Source: Saccharomycopsis phalli (taxonomy: Eukaryota; Ascomycota; Saccharomycetes; Ascoideales; Saccharomycopsidaceae). From it: a stretch of 64,000 nt of DNA. Position numbers and translations under genes: made by a program. Position 1 is the first letter of the stretch. Every line of letters starts with the position of its first letter. Location of the stretch: contig CP073219.1 of NCBI GenBank assembly GCA_020342235.1, positions 62,001-126,000 on the forward strand, read 5' to 3'. Positions 28,831-37,153 of the stretch are shown here, one piece after another. The notes beneath the pieces are model-generated. The model made no database searches. It was not told the DNA's origin and was given only the letters and a program-made list of their open reading frames with translations.

Positions 28831-28962
28831 GAATGAAGTGGGTGGGGTTGAGTGTGAAGTGTGAAGTGTGAAGCGGAGTGAAGTGACAATGTGTAAAGAT
28901 GTGTAAAGACATAGTTAGACATGATATTAGAGATATAAAGACTTGGTCTACCGTAAAACAGC
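28831..28962 (+). repeat. Short minisatellite 3' of PPN1
   Basis: GAGTGTGAAGTGTGAAGTGTGAAGC-type 9-bp units and two AAAGATGTGTA units between the convergent PPN1 and copper transporter genes. Confidence 0.65.
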
Positions 28963-29493
28963 CTAGTGACAGGCCATTGATTCCAAGTCCTCTTGCGAAC
29001 TGGCCAAGAAGATGCCGTCTGAGGGATCCAACTCGGTACCCCAAACAAAGTTTCCCAATGCTGCGCCCAATGCCACGGCAAGCATCAACCAGCCGTTGTA
29101 GGTCATGAAAACCAACATGAGAAGAAAAGAGTAGCTGACTTGAAAGCCGTAGTACAATGCCTTGCGCACTTTCAAGCGGTGCATGTACTTGTTGTAGTAG
29201 GCGTCGGTGGTACCAGGGGCCTTTTGGTCTCTTGCGGATTTGATGAACGAGCGGAACTTTGCCTTGAAGAATTCATACAAGCTGGCAAATATGATTATTG
29301 CTACGACACTGAGTGCCAAGTCCCACCGGTTGTAAATGTGCCACCATTTGAATACTACACAGACGTTTTCATAGTCCCAGGTAAAGAGCATGTTCATGCT
29401 ACACATGGCCGGCATATCGTGGCCAGGTGTGGTGTGTCCAGGCATGGTATGGCCAGGTGTGGTATGATCTGTTGCGTGGCTTGAATGGTCCAT
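28963..29493 (-). CDS. Ctr-family copper transporter
   Basis: 176 aa, three membrane spans, trimeric high-affinity Cu(I) channel. The N-terminus is rich in His, Met and Pro (HTTPGHTMPGHTTPGHDMP), suited to copper capture, then CSMNMLFTWD, the conserved entry to the first span. Span 2 holds the M-x3-M pore motif (MLVFM) and span 3 a GxxxG-type packing motif (GAALG). The size suggests a Ctr2-like (vacuolar) or compact Ctr1-like protein; localisation cannot be decided. A functional pairing with the Fre reductase at 2-4 kb is plausible. Confidence 0.88.
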   Translation of the reverse strand: MDHSSHATDHTTPGHTMPGHTTPGHDMPAMCSMNMLFTWDYENVCVVFKWWHIYNRWDLALSVVAIIIFASLYEFFKAKFRSFIKSARDQKAPGTTDAYYNKYMHRLKVRKALYYGFQVSYSFLLMLVFMTYNGWLMLAVALGAALGNFVWGTELDPSDGIFLASSQEDLESMACH

Positions 29494-29885
29494 TTGGTTT
29501 TGGTGGAATGTGCGAGGGAAATAACTTCTGTAGGTAGTGACAAAGGTGTTGCATGACTGTACATAAATAATTTGCTCATTGTCCTGGCCGACATGTTGTC
29601 TATTGTAGACTATAAGCTCATTTTATTACATTCATTATAATATTTGCATTGTAAATGTCCCATTGTAGCACAATATGTCTGGTATCATGTGGAAAACTAC
29701 GCAGTGTGCCAATGGACATGATATTCTATTCAACAAAACAAAACAAAAACTAGCATCAATCATAAACAGTAATCGGTCATTGACCAGTATGGCAGAAACA
29801 TGTGCCTATGCAAGGTACCGAGAGTGGCCAGCTGGAAGTCCCAGTGTCCAGAAATCGACATGTAGTCTGGTTGCCCTTGGCCATT
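29494..29885. promoter_or_regulatory. Copper transporter upstream region
   Basis: About 390 bp of AT-rich sequence without a supported gene. No clear Mac1 copper-response element was seen by eye. The plus-strand open frame from 29675 has no family resemblance and is rejected. Confidence 0.45.
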
Positions 29886-30055
29886 GCCTTGGGCTGTTCT
29901 TATTTAACGTGACTCCTCCTTATTCAACGTGGCTTCTCCTTATTCAACACGACTCCTCCTTATTCAATACGACTCATCATTCAACATACTCCTCCTCATT
30001 CAACGTGACTCCTCCTCATACAGCATACTCCTGCCTTATTCAACGCGACTCCCGC
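29886..30055 (+). repeat. Minisatellite running into the YOX1/YHP1 stop codon
   Basis: Eight to nine units of about 18-22 bp of the ACTCCTCCTTATTCAACG type. The final unit (TTATTCAACGCGACTCCC) contains the homeodomain gene's stop codon and its last codons, so the C-terminal ERESR is repeat-derived. Confidence 0.85.
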
Positions 30056-30753
30056 TCTACAGGATCCGACTTTGTATCATTCTTAATCTTGGTGCGCTTC
30101 AACGACTGCCGTCTGTTTTGAAACCAAATCTGCACCGCCTTCTCGTCCATCTTCACCTTCTCGGCAATCTCCTGCCGGCGTAACCGACTAGGCGTAGGCC
30201 CGAGCTCAAACTCCCCCTGGAGAATCGACAACTCGTACAGCGTGGTCCGCCGTCTTTTTCTGCGGGCCAACTGCGCATTGTCGATAAGCGGCTCTTGCAG
30301 AGGAAACGTCTGGAGCGAGTGCGAGATAAACGCAAATATCTTGTCCTGGCTCGCCTTCTTGGACGCCTTTTTTGTCGTCTGATGGCTGAAACCAAACTTT
30401 GGCTCGAGCGGAGGAGCAACAGCACTAAGCGGGGAGTTGGTCTCAGTGGCCAATGGGCTGGTGCTCTGCACAATGGAGCTGGTCAACGGCGACAGACGGC
30501 GAATCAACGGAGGTGTGTGTATGCTGTTGTGACTGTAGTTGTTTTGATACCCCTCTGTCGCCAGAGGAAGAGTGTACAGCGACATCAAGGGACTATTCTG
30601 GAGGTAACCTAGCAGGGCCTGGCGAGGTGGGACTCTCGACGGCTCGCTGTCGTTGATTATAGTGGATATAGGAGGCAACAGAATCGGCTTCTTAGATGGC
30701 TGGGTGTTCATGGCGGTGTATCTCAATGGTAAATAGGTGGACGATGTCGACAT
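30040..30753 (-). CDS. YHP1: Homeodomain transcriptional repressor (YOX1/YHP1-like)
   Basis: 237 aa. The homeodomain at about 163-222 has the [21 protein letters not shown] start and the recognition helix [16 protein letters not shown]. The pairing of ELSILQ with [16 protein letters not shown] is that of Yox1/Yhp1, which bind early-cell-cycle-box sites with Mcm1 and repress M/G1 genes in S. cerevisiae. The N-terminal half is Pro/Ser-rich. The choice between YOX1 and YHP1 is arbitrary, since most CTG-clade yeasts keep one. The last five residues and stop come from a tandem repeat. Confidence 0.85.
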   Translation of the reverse strand: MSTSSTYLPLRYTAMNTQPSKKPILLPPISTIINDSEPSRVPPRQALLGYLQNSPLMSLYTLPLATEGYQNNYSHNSIHTPPLIRRLSPLTSSIVQSTSPLATETNSPLSAVAPPLEPKFGFSHQTTKKASKKASQDKIFAFISHSLQTFPLQEPLIDNAQLARRKRRRTTLYELSILQGEFELGPTPSRLRRQEIAEKVKMDEKAVQIWFQNRRQSLKRTKIKNDTKSDPVERESR

Positions 30754-31870
30754 AGTAGTGTAAAAGTAACCAATGCAAAATAACTAAAGGCGGATGAATA
30801 TCAAATAAATCAATGATGAATAATGCAAAATACAGTCTAATAACATGTCCGGTGTTGCGCCATGAAGCACTTTTATACTAGCTTTGAAAATAGGCCAGGT
30901 CGAGACTAAAACCGAAATCGAAACACTTGCTGCCTACTGCAGCCACTGTCTTTTAACACCAACGCAGGTTCACCTGCAAAATCCCTTGACCCAATTGGGA
31001 AACTGGGAGCCGTATGTGAACATGGTGTCCACAATGTTTATGCCTACACAAGCCCATATAACCTGGATTTTGTACAATATTTTGGGCGTATTGTGTGACC
31101 CGGGAGAATTTGCCACCCTTTATTTCACCTTTTTTTTTGCTCGGTGGTACAGCCTCGTAGAATTCAGGAATCACTATCACTACTGCATCGGGCTTAGCGC
31201 AGCAGGTACGTAATAAAGTGCGCCACACTGCCGATTTTTTTGGAGATAAATGATTGGAAACGGTATGTGATGGCTAGTTTAATTTCACTCTGGGAAACAA
31301 CGATATTTTATGTTTCTAAGTGACAATAAGCCTACAACCAAGCGCGTAACAATAACTTATGACGAATACCTTGCAAGTTTCTCACTTGTAAAATTTTTTT
31401 TCTTCTGCTTTCATACTTAATCCAAGGATCTACGTGATCTACAGCACAGCATACTATTCACGAAGGAATGTATTATTTGCCACTAAATAGTGGCGTATTT
31501 ATATAATCATGATCCAGACCTATAATGCCTCAGCCTATATTTTCCCACTTCCCACTTGGGATGCATACCGTTTGTGTCTCAGGTTTTGGGACCTGGCCCT
31601 TATCTCATTCGTACGCAACTTTAGCGTAACGTTATTTTCAATTTGCTCCTTTGGGTAGGCAAATTGTCTGTCGAAACAGCGTACGAACAATGGAACACAC
31701 CAACCAAAAATAATTTTTACCACAACAGAAACTTAAACGTTCCTGGAACTGTATCATTCCGCTCTAGTGTCGGCTCCGTATTTAGACTTTCACTTTCCGA
31801 GATGTCTCTCTTGTACTTTCTTTTTCCCCAACTGGTTATTAGTAGACCTCAATTACGCATCTTTATGTAC
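30754..31870. promoter_or_regulatory. Long upstream region of the homeodomain gene
   Basis: 1.1 kb, no supported gene. Its length, compared with 50-400 bp for most promoters here, suits a regulated transcription-factor gene. There are several short A/T tracts; no CACGTG, MCB or SCB seen. Short open frames lack ATG starts or family resemblance. Confidence 0.5.
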
Positions 31871-33319
31871 TTACCTTACAGTATGAGGATATTTGCTCAC
31901 CAAGATTGAGTGTATGTTGTAGGCTATTTTCTTCACCTCCAAATCCCTTGAATCCGTACCTGACAGCACCATTGCTTTTAACTCTTCTTCTTCTAGCAAG
32001 TACTCATTCATGCAGCAATCCTTGTGCTTTTTAATAATCGCTAGAGTCAAGTTATACATTATTTTACAACTGCTCTGCCTGATACACTTGCCTATAGTAG
32101 AGTGTATCGACGCAATAAATGAAATATACTCATTACAATAGGAGTGGACAATCAAACAATTCAAAAATGAAATCACCTTGTTTTGATTGTCCTTGGTGGC
32201 TTGTGGATAAAGCTCTAAGCTATCAATTGCAAGTAAAATCGCCACTAGGTGCTTGAATATCTGGCAGTGTGATAGAATATCGGGTAAATGAATCTTCCAT
32301 TCTTTGAACCTCATAAACAAGGCCCCGTTTTTTGATGTGCGGAAGTTCAAGTGGCACCACAAATATCTTATTAAGGAATCAATCACCGACTTGGCCAAAA
32401 AGGACGAGCATCGGGTTAGTAGGCTGAAAATGGCACCTGAATTAATTAGCTGTGCGATTGACTCATTTACCTTTTGTAAATAAATATTCTCGTTGCTGGA
32501 GTGCTGGTTATTGCATATGAAGATCAAGAATCTCATAAGCATGAGTTGCTGGCTCACGCCGTCTAGGTTTTGGTCCGTGAGTGACCCGAAAATGTCTTGC
32601 ATTTCCTTCTCGGCTCTCCATACACTTTCAAATCGGTTGTTACTAAACTCGATTGCGTGACTCGCGATCATTTTCCGCAATGCGAGCTCAGAATATCGTT
32701 TGTGGCTAGTAAACTCATTGACACTAATCTTTGTACATGGTGGTGTTTGGCCGACGCCGGGATTAATGGACAGGAGCTGCTCCTCGGTGTATACGATCTT
32801 TCCTTCACGGTCTTTGATCCCCGTATAGTAATAAAATGTGTCTGCAGAGTCCTTTGACTCGCTCACCATATCCAAGAATTCCAGCCGATTCCGAATGTCT
32901 GTTACACTGGATCGAGGTTCCTTGGAGGTGACATAACAGCTGGCCCTCGTCTGTGGGATGTCATCAACACCGGTCAAGCTGAGACTTGTCTCAGGAGCAG
33001 CCGGCCACTCTACTTCTGGCTCGCTTGGTCTAGGAGTCTGCCAATTTTTTTCTATTTCGACATCTCGTTTAAGCTCTTGCTGTTTCCGTAAATTGAGAGT
33101 GTATACATACTCCCTAATTCCAAACACTAACAGTGAGGTGAGTGATACCAAAAAAATCAACACTGCGAAAATCCCAAGGGACTCAATCAACATTTCCTTG
33201 TCGGTAAAAGGCTCGAGGCCTGAGCCAGCTGCAACATGCTGCCGCTTGACGTTTTTGGCAGGATTGAGACTAAACGATTCACCGCTTACTTTGAAGATAA
33301 ACCTTCGTCGCGGGGACAT
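31871..33319 (-). CDS. Unrecognised membrane-anchored protein with helical C-terminal domain
   Basis: 482 aa from ATG at 33319 (context ACAATG); an in-frame ATG at 33517 would add 66 residues of poor quality. The N-terminus is basic (MSPRRRFIFKV). A single hydrophobic span lies at about 46-70 (LGIFAVLIFLVSLTSLLVFG), then a charged, probably coiled segment (NLRKQQELKRDVEIEK), a disordered Pro/Glu/Ser region, and from about 210 an all-helical region of regularly spaced Leu/Ile/Cys that looks like armadillo or HEAT-type repeats. One span plus a soluble ARM-like domain recalls organelle-surface adaptors, but I do not recognise the family. CTG-clade specificity is possible. Confidence 0.7.
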   Translation of the reverse strand: MSPRRRFIFKVSGESFSLNPAKNVKRQHVAAGSGLEPFTDKEMLIESLGIFAVLIFLVSLTSLLVFGIREYVYTLNLRKQQELKRDVEIEKNWQTPRPSEPEVEWPAAPETSLSLTGVDDIPQTRASCYVTSKEPRSSVTDIRNRLEFLDMVSESKDSADTFYYYTGIKDREGKIVYTEEQLLSINPGVGQTPPCTKISVNEFTSHKRYSELALRKMIASHAIEFSNNRFESVWRAEKEMQDIFGSLTDQNLDGVSQQLMLMRFLIFICNNQHSSNENIYLQKVNESIAQLINSGAIFSLLTRCSSFLAKSVIDSLIRYLWCHLNFRTSKNGALFMRFKEWKIHLPDILSHCQIFKHLVAILLAIDSLELYPQATKDNQNKVISFLNCLIVHSYCNEYISFIASIHSTIGKCIRQSSCKIMYNLTLAIIKKHKDCCMNEYLLEEEELKAMVLSGTDSRDLEVKKIAYNIHSILVSKYPHTVR

Positions 33320-33517
33320 TGTGGTATATTTACGGAGTACTTTACCTTTGTAGCAATGAGTTTCCAGCTCTGTACGTTTGGAGTTTTGTGGCAAACTTAA
33401 CAAAATCTCGCCTGAAATGCGAAAAGCCTCGTGCCCTAAAACGTACAAAAGAGCTTTAAAAAAACAATCACCAACCCGACTACGGATGTCTTGACGACCG
33501 GATAACATCGTGTGCAT

Positions 33518-33902
33518 ATGTTTGCATACGTACGCATTGACGACTGATGGCTACTCGGGCACTTGCAACAGTCGAGAGTGTCCGTTTGGTTATGGGATAA
33601 GCCAAGTCAATTGGTTCTTTGCCTGGGGAAACCAAACAATTATTGCTTGGTAAGCGGCCATGTAATTGCTCCAACACCGCAAAAAGCCCTAGTCTCTTGG
33701 AGTTCCCCTCTTCACTGTTTAATTTTAGAAACTGTGGTGGTACATGCATCTAGACCAAAGTCTAAATGTACCTTGTCGGCATGTTATTCGACTTGCTACC
33801 TCGTGTAGACATATAAAAAGGCCTTGGTTTCCGGTAATACATACATCCACAAAAAGTGTTTTATTTGCTGGTAACTTTCGCTTAATTACCTGATTACATA
33901 CA
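33518..33902. promoter_or_regulatory. Promoter of the PIR wall-protein gene
   Basis: A strong TATA box ATATAAAAAG at about 33811..33820, 83 bp before the ATG. TGCATATGTTTGCATACG near 33514 is palindrome-like. It is shared with the divergent unknown gene. Confidence 0.6.
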
Positions 33903-34697
33903 ATGAAGTTTATCGTTTCCTCTATTCTTTTGTCGGCTTCTGCCTTCGCTGCAGCTGTCAGTCAGATTGGCGATGGCCAAATTCAGGCCGCTTCGGCCCA
34001 ACCAGTTTCTCAAATTGGTGACGGACAAATCCAAGCTACTACTGCTACTCCACCTCCACCTCCACCAGCCACTGTCCAGCCAGTTTCTCAGATTGGCGAC
34101 GGACAAATTCAGGCCACTACTGCTACTGTTCAACCGGTTTCGCAAATCGGTGATGGACAAATCCAAGCTACTACTGCTACTCCAGCTCCAGCTCCAGCCA
34201 CCGTCCAACCAGTTTCGCAAATTGGTGACGGGCAAATCCAAGCCACCACTGCTACTCCAGCTACTGTACAGGCAGTTTCGCAAATTGGCGATGGTCAAAT
34301 TCAAGCTACAACTGCTACTCCAGCCACTGTCCAGCCAGTTTCTCAAATCAGTGACGGGCAAATCCAAGCCACCACTGCTACTTCGCACAACACTGTCGGT
34401 GCCGTTTCTCAAATCAGCGATGGGCAAATCCAAGCCAGCAGTGCTTCTTTGACTACTATTGTCACCAACAATGCTGCCGGCTCTTTGGCTACCATTGTGG
34501 GAACTGGTGTCGGAACTAACACTGGCTCCAGTGCCAAGACCAGTGCCGGTGCCGGTATTGCAAGCTCTGTTGCCGGTGCTCCTAGCTCTGCTGCTGTTGT
34601 TACCCAGCTCGCCAACGTTGGTGTGAATGTGCAATCTGGAGCCTACTTTGGATCTTGTGCTGCGGTTGTGATTGCCTTGTCGGCCTTTATTTTGTAA
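33903..34697 (+). CDS. Cell-wall protein with eight PIR repeats and a GPI-type C-terminus
   Basis: 264 aa secreted mannoprotein. Signal peptide [17 protein letters not shown], then eight PIR units of [10 protein letters not shown] (units 7 and 8 [10 protein letters not shown]) spaced by Ala/Thr/Pro linkers of 8-16 residues, over residues 20-180. PIR units can be esterified through a Gln to beta-1,3-glucan. A Ser/Thr/Ala/Gly-rich stalk follows, and the protein ends in a hydrophobic tail ([13 protein letters not shown]) preceded by small residues, the form of a GPI signal. Classic Pir proteins lack a GPI signal and end in a four-Cys domain; here that domain and the Kex2 KR site are absent. Cwp1-like double anchoring is the likely design. 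The codon choice indicates good expression. Confidence 0.9.
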   Translation: MKFIVSSILLSASAFAAAVSQIGDGQIQAASAQPVSQIGDGQIQATTATPPPPPPATVQPVSQIGDGQIQATTATVQPVSQIGDGQIQATTATPAPAPATVQPVSQIGDGQIQATTATPATVQAVSQIGDGQIQATTATPATVQPVSQISDGQIQATTATSHNTVGAVSQISDGQIQASSASLTTIVTNNAAGSLATIVGTGVGTNTGSSAKTSAGAGIASSVAGAPSSAAVVTQLANVGVNVQSGAYFGSCAAVVIALSAFIL

Positions 34698-34860
34698 AAT
34701 TTATGAACTTATCATTTGGGACTTTTCTTTCATCTAGACCAGTGTGTCTTGCTTCTATAGCATTTTTAATGAGATTTTTGATGTACTATTGTAGTGTCAT
34801 TTTTTATGTGATTTTGATGTACTCTTGTAGTGTCAAGTTAGAAGGGCTACCGTGCTAGTA
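34698..34860 (+). repeat. Short tandem repeat 3' of the PIR gene
   Basis: Two to three copies of TTTGATGTACTATTGTAGTG with TGTCA between, near 34775..34850; a further copy lies at 35118..35150, on the other side of the repeat-B fragment, which therefore seems to have entered this array. Confidence 0.7.
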
Positions 34861-35117
34861 ACCCCGGGGAGTGACTCAAGTCGCCTCTAAAGATCTAGGC
34901 GAAAGCTCAATGTCCATACTTTACAAATTCACAAGTTCAAGTCGAAAGTATTTTATCTCTGCCGCAGTTTTCTTTCGACGACTACATAGCCGTCCTTATT
35001 CGTTGACAGCAAAGTATAAATCTCCTCTGGGAGCCTAGTATAGCTATAGCCTTAAATAAATATTATTATTATTTACCTAGTATAGCTATAGCCTTAAATA
35101 ATAATTATTATTATTTT
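34861..35117 (+). mobile_element. Fragment of retroelement-like repeat B
   Basis: Carries the B block (CTTTCGACGACTACATAGCC, GTTGACAGCAAAGTATAAAT, CTCCTCTGGGAGCCTAGTA, TATAGCTATAGCCTTAAATA) ending in an (AAT/ATT)n tail; the last 40 bp are doubled. It is flanked on both sides by copies of the local GATGTACTCTTGTAGTGT repeat. Eroded fossil, no intact coding region. Confidence 0.55.
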
Positions 35118-35153
35118 TAATGAGATTTTGATGTACTCTTGTAGTGTCCAATT

Positions 35154-35210
35154 ATGGACAAGGTACCCGGCCTGGCCAAGTATGCGAAATTTTGTCCGGC
35201 CATGGAGTAG
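35154..35210 (+). promoter_or_regulatory. Candidate upstream ORF in the PLP2 leader
   Basis: ATG at 35154 opens an 18-codon frame (MDKVPGLAKYAKFCPAME) that stops at 35210, six bases before the PLP2 ATG. A second in-frame ATG (ATGGAGTAG) closes it. If the leader starts upstream, this would limit PLP2 translation; if transcription starts after 35154, only the two-codon ATGGAGTAG remains. Confidence 0.4.
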
Positions 35211-35216
35211 TACAGG

Positions 35217-35960
35217 ATGCAAGTGCAGGTGGATCCAGATGAAGATACGGAGTGGAATGATATTCTACGTGAAAAGGGCGTGATTCCAGAAAAGCCGCCT
35301 TCGCCTAGTGCGCAAATCGAAGAGGCGCTTCAGGAAATATTGGAGAAGGCGCACGAGAACCGGTTGGAGCACAAGAATCTTGACGAGTTGGAGGAGTTGG
35401 AGGGAGAGGAGGACGAGGAGTTTCTAAACTTTTACAAGCAAAAACGGTTTGCAGAGATGAAGAAATTGGGCGAGAAGTCCAAGTTCGGGCTGGTTTTGCA
35501 CTTGTCCAAGCCTGAGTACAAGGATGAAGTCACGGTGAGCAGTGAGGATGTCTATGTCATGGTGCATCTTTCGTCGAGTGCGAAAATCCAGTCGCGACTC
35601 CTCTCGCAGCTCTTCAACCAGGCTGCAGAGAAGTTTAAGGAAGTGAAATTCGTGGAAATTCCCGGGAACCGTGCCATTGAGAATTATCCCGACGCCAACT
35701 GCCCAACGCTCTTGGTGTACCACAAGGGCGATGTGTTGAAGCAGTACATCACATTGACCCAGCTTGGGGGGAATGCAGCTAAACTCGAGGATCTCGAGCA
35801 GGTCTTGGTGAGTGTGGGTGCGGTAAAAGACGCCGACGAGCGGCTTGTCATTAACCAGGAAGACGACGATGTCAGTGAGGCACACCGGCTAAGGTTTGTC
35901 AAGAAGAGCATTCGCGACGCGAAGCCGGAGGACGATGACGACGACGACTTTTTTGATTAG
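35217..35960 (+). CDS. PLP2: Phosducin-like protein 2
   Basis: 247 aa essential cochaperone that works with the CCT chaperonin on actin and tubulin folding. MQVQVDPDEDTEWNDILREK and GVIPEKPPSP match the N-terminal signature; the thioredoxin-like domain follows (VEIPGNRAIENYPDANCPTL, LGGNAAKLEDLE), and the acidic C-terminus ends DDDDFFD as in the yeast orthologue. The start is fixed by similarity to Plp2. A CTG codon at the KFG-x-VLHL position is better read as Ser. Confidence 0.95.
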   Translation: MQVQVDPDEDTEWNDILREKGVIPEKPPSPSAQIEEALQEILEKAHENRLEHKNLDELEELEGEEDEEFLNFYKQKRFAEMKKLGEKSKFGLVLHLSKPEYKDEVTVSSEDVYVMVHLSSSAKIQSRLLSQLFNQAAEKFKEVKFVEIPGNRAIENYPDANCPTLLVYHKGDVLKQYITLTQLGGNAAKLEDLEQVLVSVGAVKDADERLVINQEDDDVSEAHRLRFVKKSIRDAKPEDDDDDDFFD

Positions 35961-36501
35961 AGCATGAAATATAGTTGAGCACTTTGACCGTTTTTGTAGT
36001 GTCGTATTCATGCTTATTTTTTTTCAATATGCCGAAATGGGAATTAGGCCCAACAACGGGATACAGTTGGTCTTTTCCCAAAAGGTACCGAGAAGATTGA
36101 GCAGGTGCAAATACAACCTAAATTTTAGTGGATGGTGCTAAACAAAAAGTGGTCGCATCACCTCAAACTAGGCAGCACTAGGCCAGGTACGTCAATTGGG
36201 CGGGGTTTTTACCCAGAGCACGCGTTTTGCTGGGGTCAAAACGATACAGTGGAGAGGATCCATGAGCGATTAGTGCTGGTGGAGTGGTATAAAAAAGCCA
36301 GTGGTATGGTGAAGCAGAGATTTTTCTGCTGGCAAGTACCTCAAGGGACATGCAGCTTGGTGAAACGATTTGCCCTTTTCGGAAGCCTAACTACCAATTG
36401 GACCTGCATAGTTGCAAGCTTGGTTCCTGCTGCCTAGTCACACTAGAAAGTGTTTATAAATATTCAATGGTGTCGCATTAATTGAAAAGCATACTGATTA
36501 C
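35961..36501. promoter_or_regulatory. Intergenic PLP2 to small Ser/Thr-rich gene
   Basis: 541 bp. TATA-like TTATAAATATTC near 36452, about 50 bp before the next ATG. The 101-codon frame at 36132 has no family resemblance and is rejected as a gene. Confidence 0.5.
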
Positions 36502-36891
36502 ATGTCCTCTGGCTTCTTGTACACGTTTACCACCGATGCGTTGGTGTTTACAGTCTCTCAGAATACGTTTGTGAGTACCGTGGCCAATGGCAAGACGTAC
36601 CAGTTGTCGTTCTTACCTCCTTCGGTGACCTCCACGATCCACAACGATATCACGGTGGATACCTTGAGCTTGGCTACGGAGCTCTCGACTTCTCCGCTGA
36701 CCACTGCCATGAATAGCACCTCGATAGAGTCCACGAGCAGTGTGCAAAACAGCAGCACCACGATGGACAATCGCGCGGTGGAAAACACCACTAGTACGAG
36801 ATTGACGTCGACGAGCCGGGCTGGGGGCAATATGCTAAGTGTGGGCACGGGCTTGGGCTTGACGTTGTTGTCGTTTGCGTGCCTTCTTTAA
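36502..36891 (+). CDS. Small Ser/Thr-rich protein with GPI-like tail
   Basis: 129 aa, not recognised. The middle (about 45-105) is Ser/Thr/Asn-rich with potential glycosylation sites (NSTS, NSST, NTTS). The end, SVGTGLGLTLLSFACLL after a small-residue stretch, has the form of a GPI signal. The N-terminus (MSSGFLYTFTTDALVFTVSQ) lacks a classic signal peptide, so either the first exon is missed, the start is elsewhere, or the gene is decaying. A short leader with TATA about 50 bp away argues for this ATG. Confidence 0.55.
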   Translation: MSSGFLYTFTTDALVFTVSQNTFVSTVANGKTYQLSFLPPSVTSTIHNDITVDTLSLATELSTSPLTTAMNSTSIESTSSVQNSSTTMDNRAVENTTSTRLTSTSRAGGNMLSVGTGLGLTLLSFACLL

Positions 36892-37140
36892 TGATGATGA
36901 TTAGTTGTTTAGTTGTTTAATGCATTATAGACTGAGATTACTGTAGCGCGGCGCAGACGCATATACCAGTAGTGTGAAATGAGAAAGTGTGAAATGAGAA
37001 AGTATTGTAAAATGTGAAAGTGTAAAATGTGAAAGTATTGTAAAATGAAAAAGTATTGTAAAATGAAAAAGTATTGTAAAATGTGAAAGTATTGTAAAAT
37101 GTGAAAGTGTGAAATGAGCAAAGTATATTGGGTATTCCTT
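36892..37140 (+). repeat. Minisatellite between convergent genes, 3' of UBP8
   Basis: From 36976, about twelve copies of 11-17 bp units GTGAAATGAGAAA and GTATTGTAAAATGAAAAA in mixed order. It ends just outside the UBP8 terminal exon. Confidence 0.85.
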
Positions 37141-37153
37141 GGATGGAAAAATG

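Noticed and set aside
29675-30121. 148-codon ORF across the YHP1 3' minisatellite
   Set aside because: Antisense to the homeodomain gene end and composed of repeat units.
36132-36437. 101-codon ORF upstream of the small GPI-like gene
   Set aside because: No recognisable domain or signal, and it occupies a promoter region.
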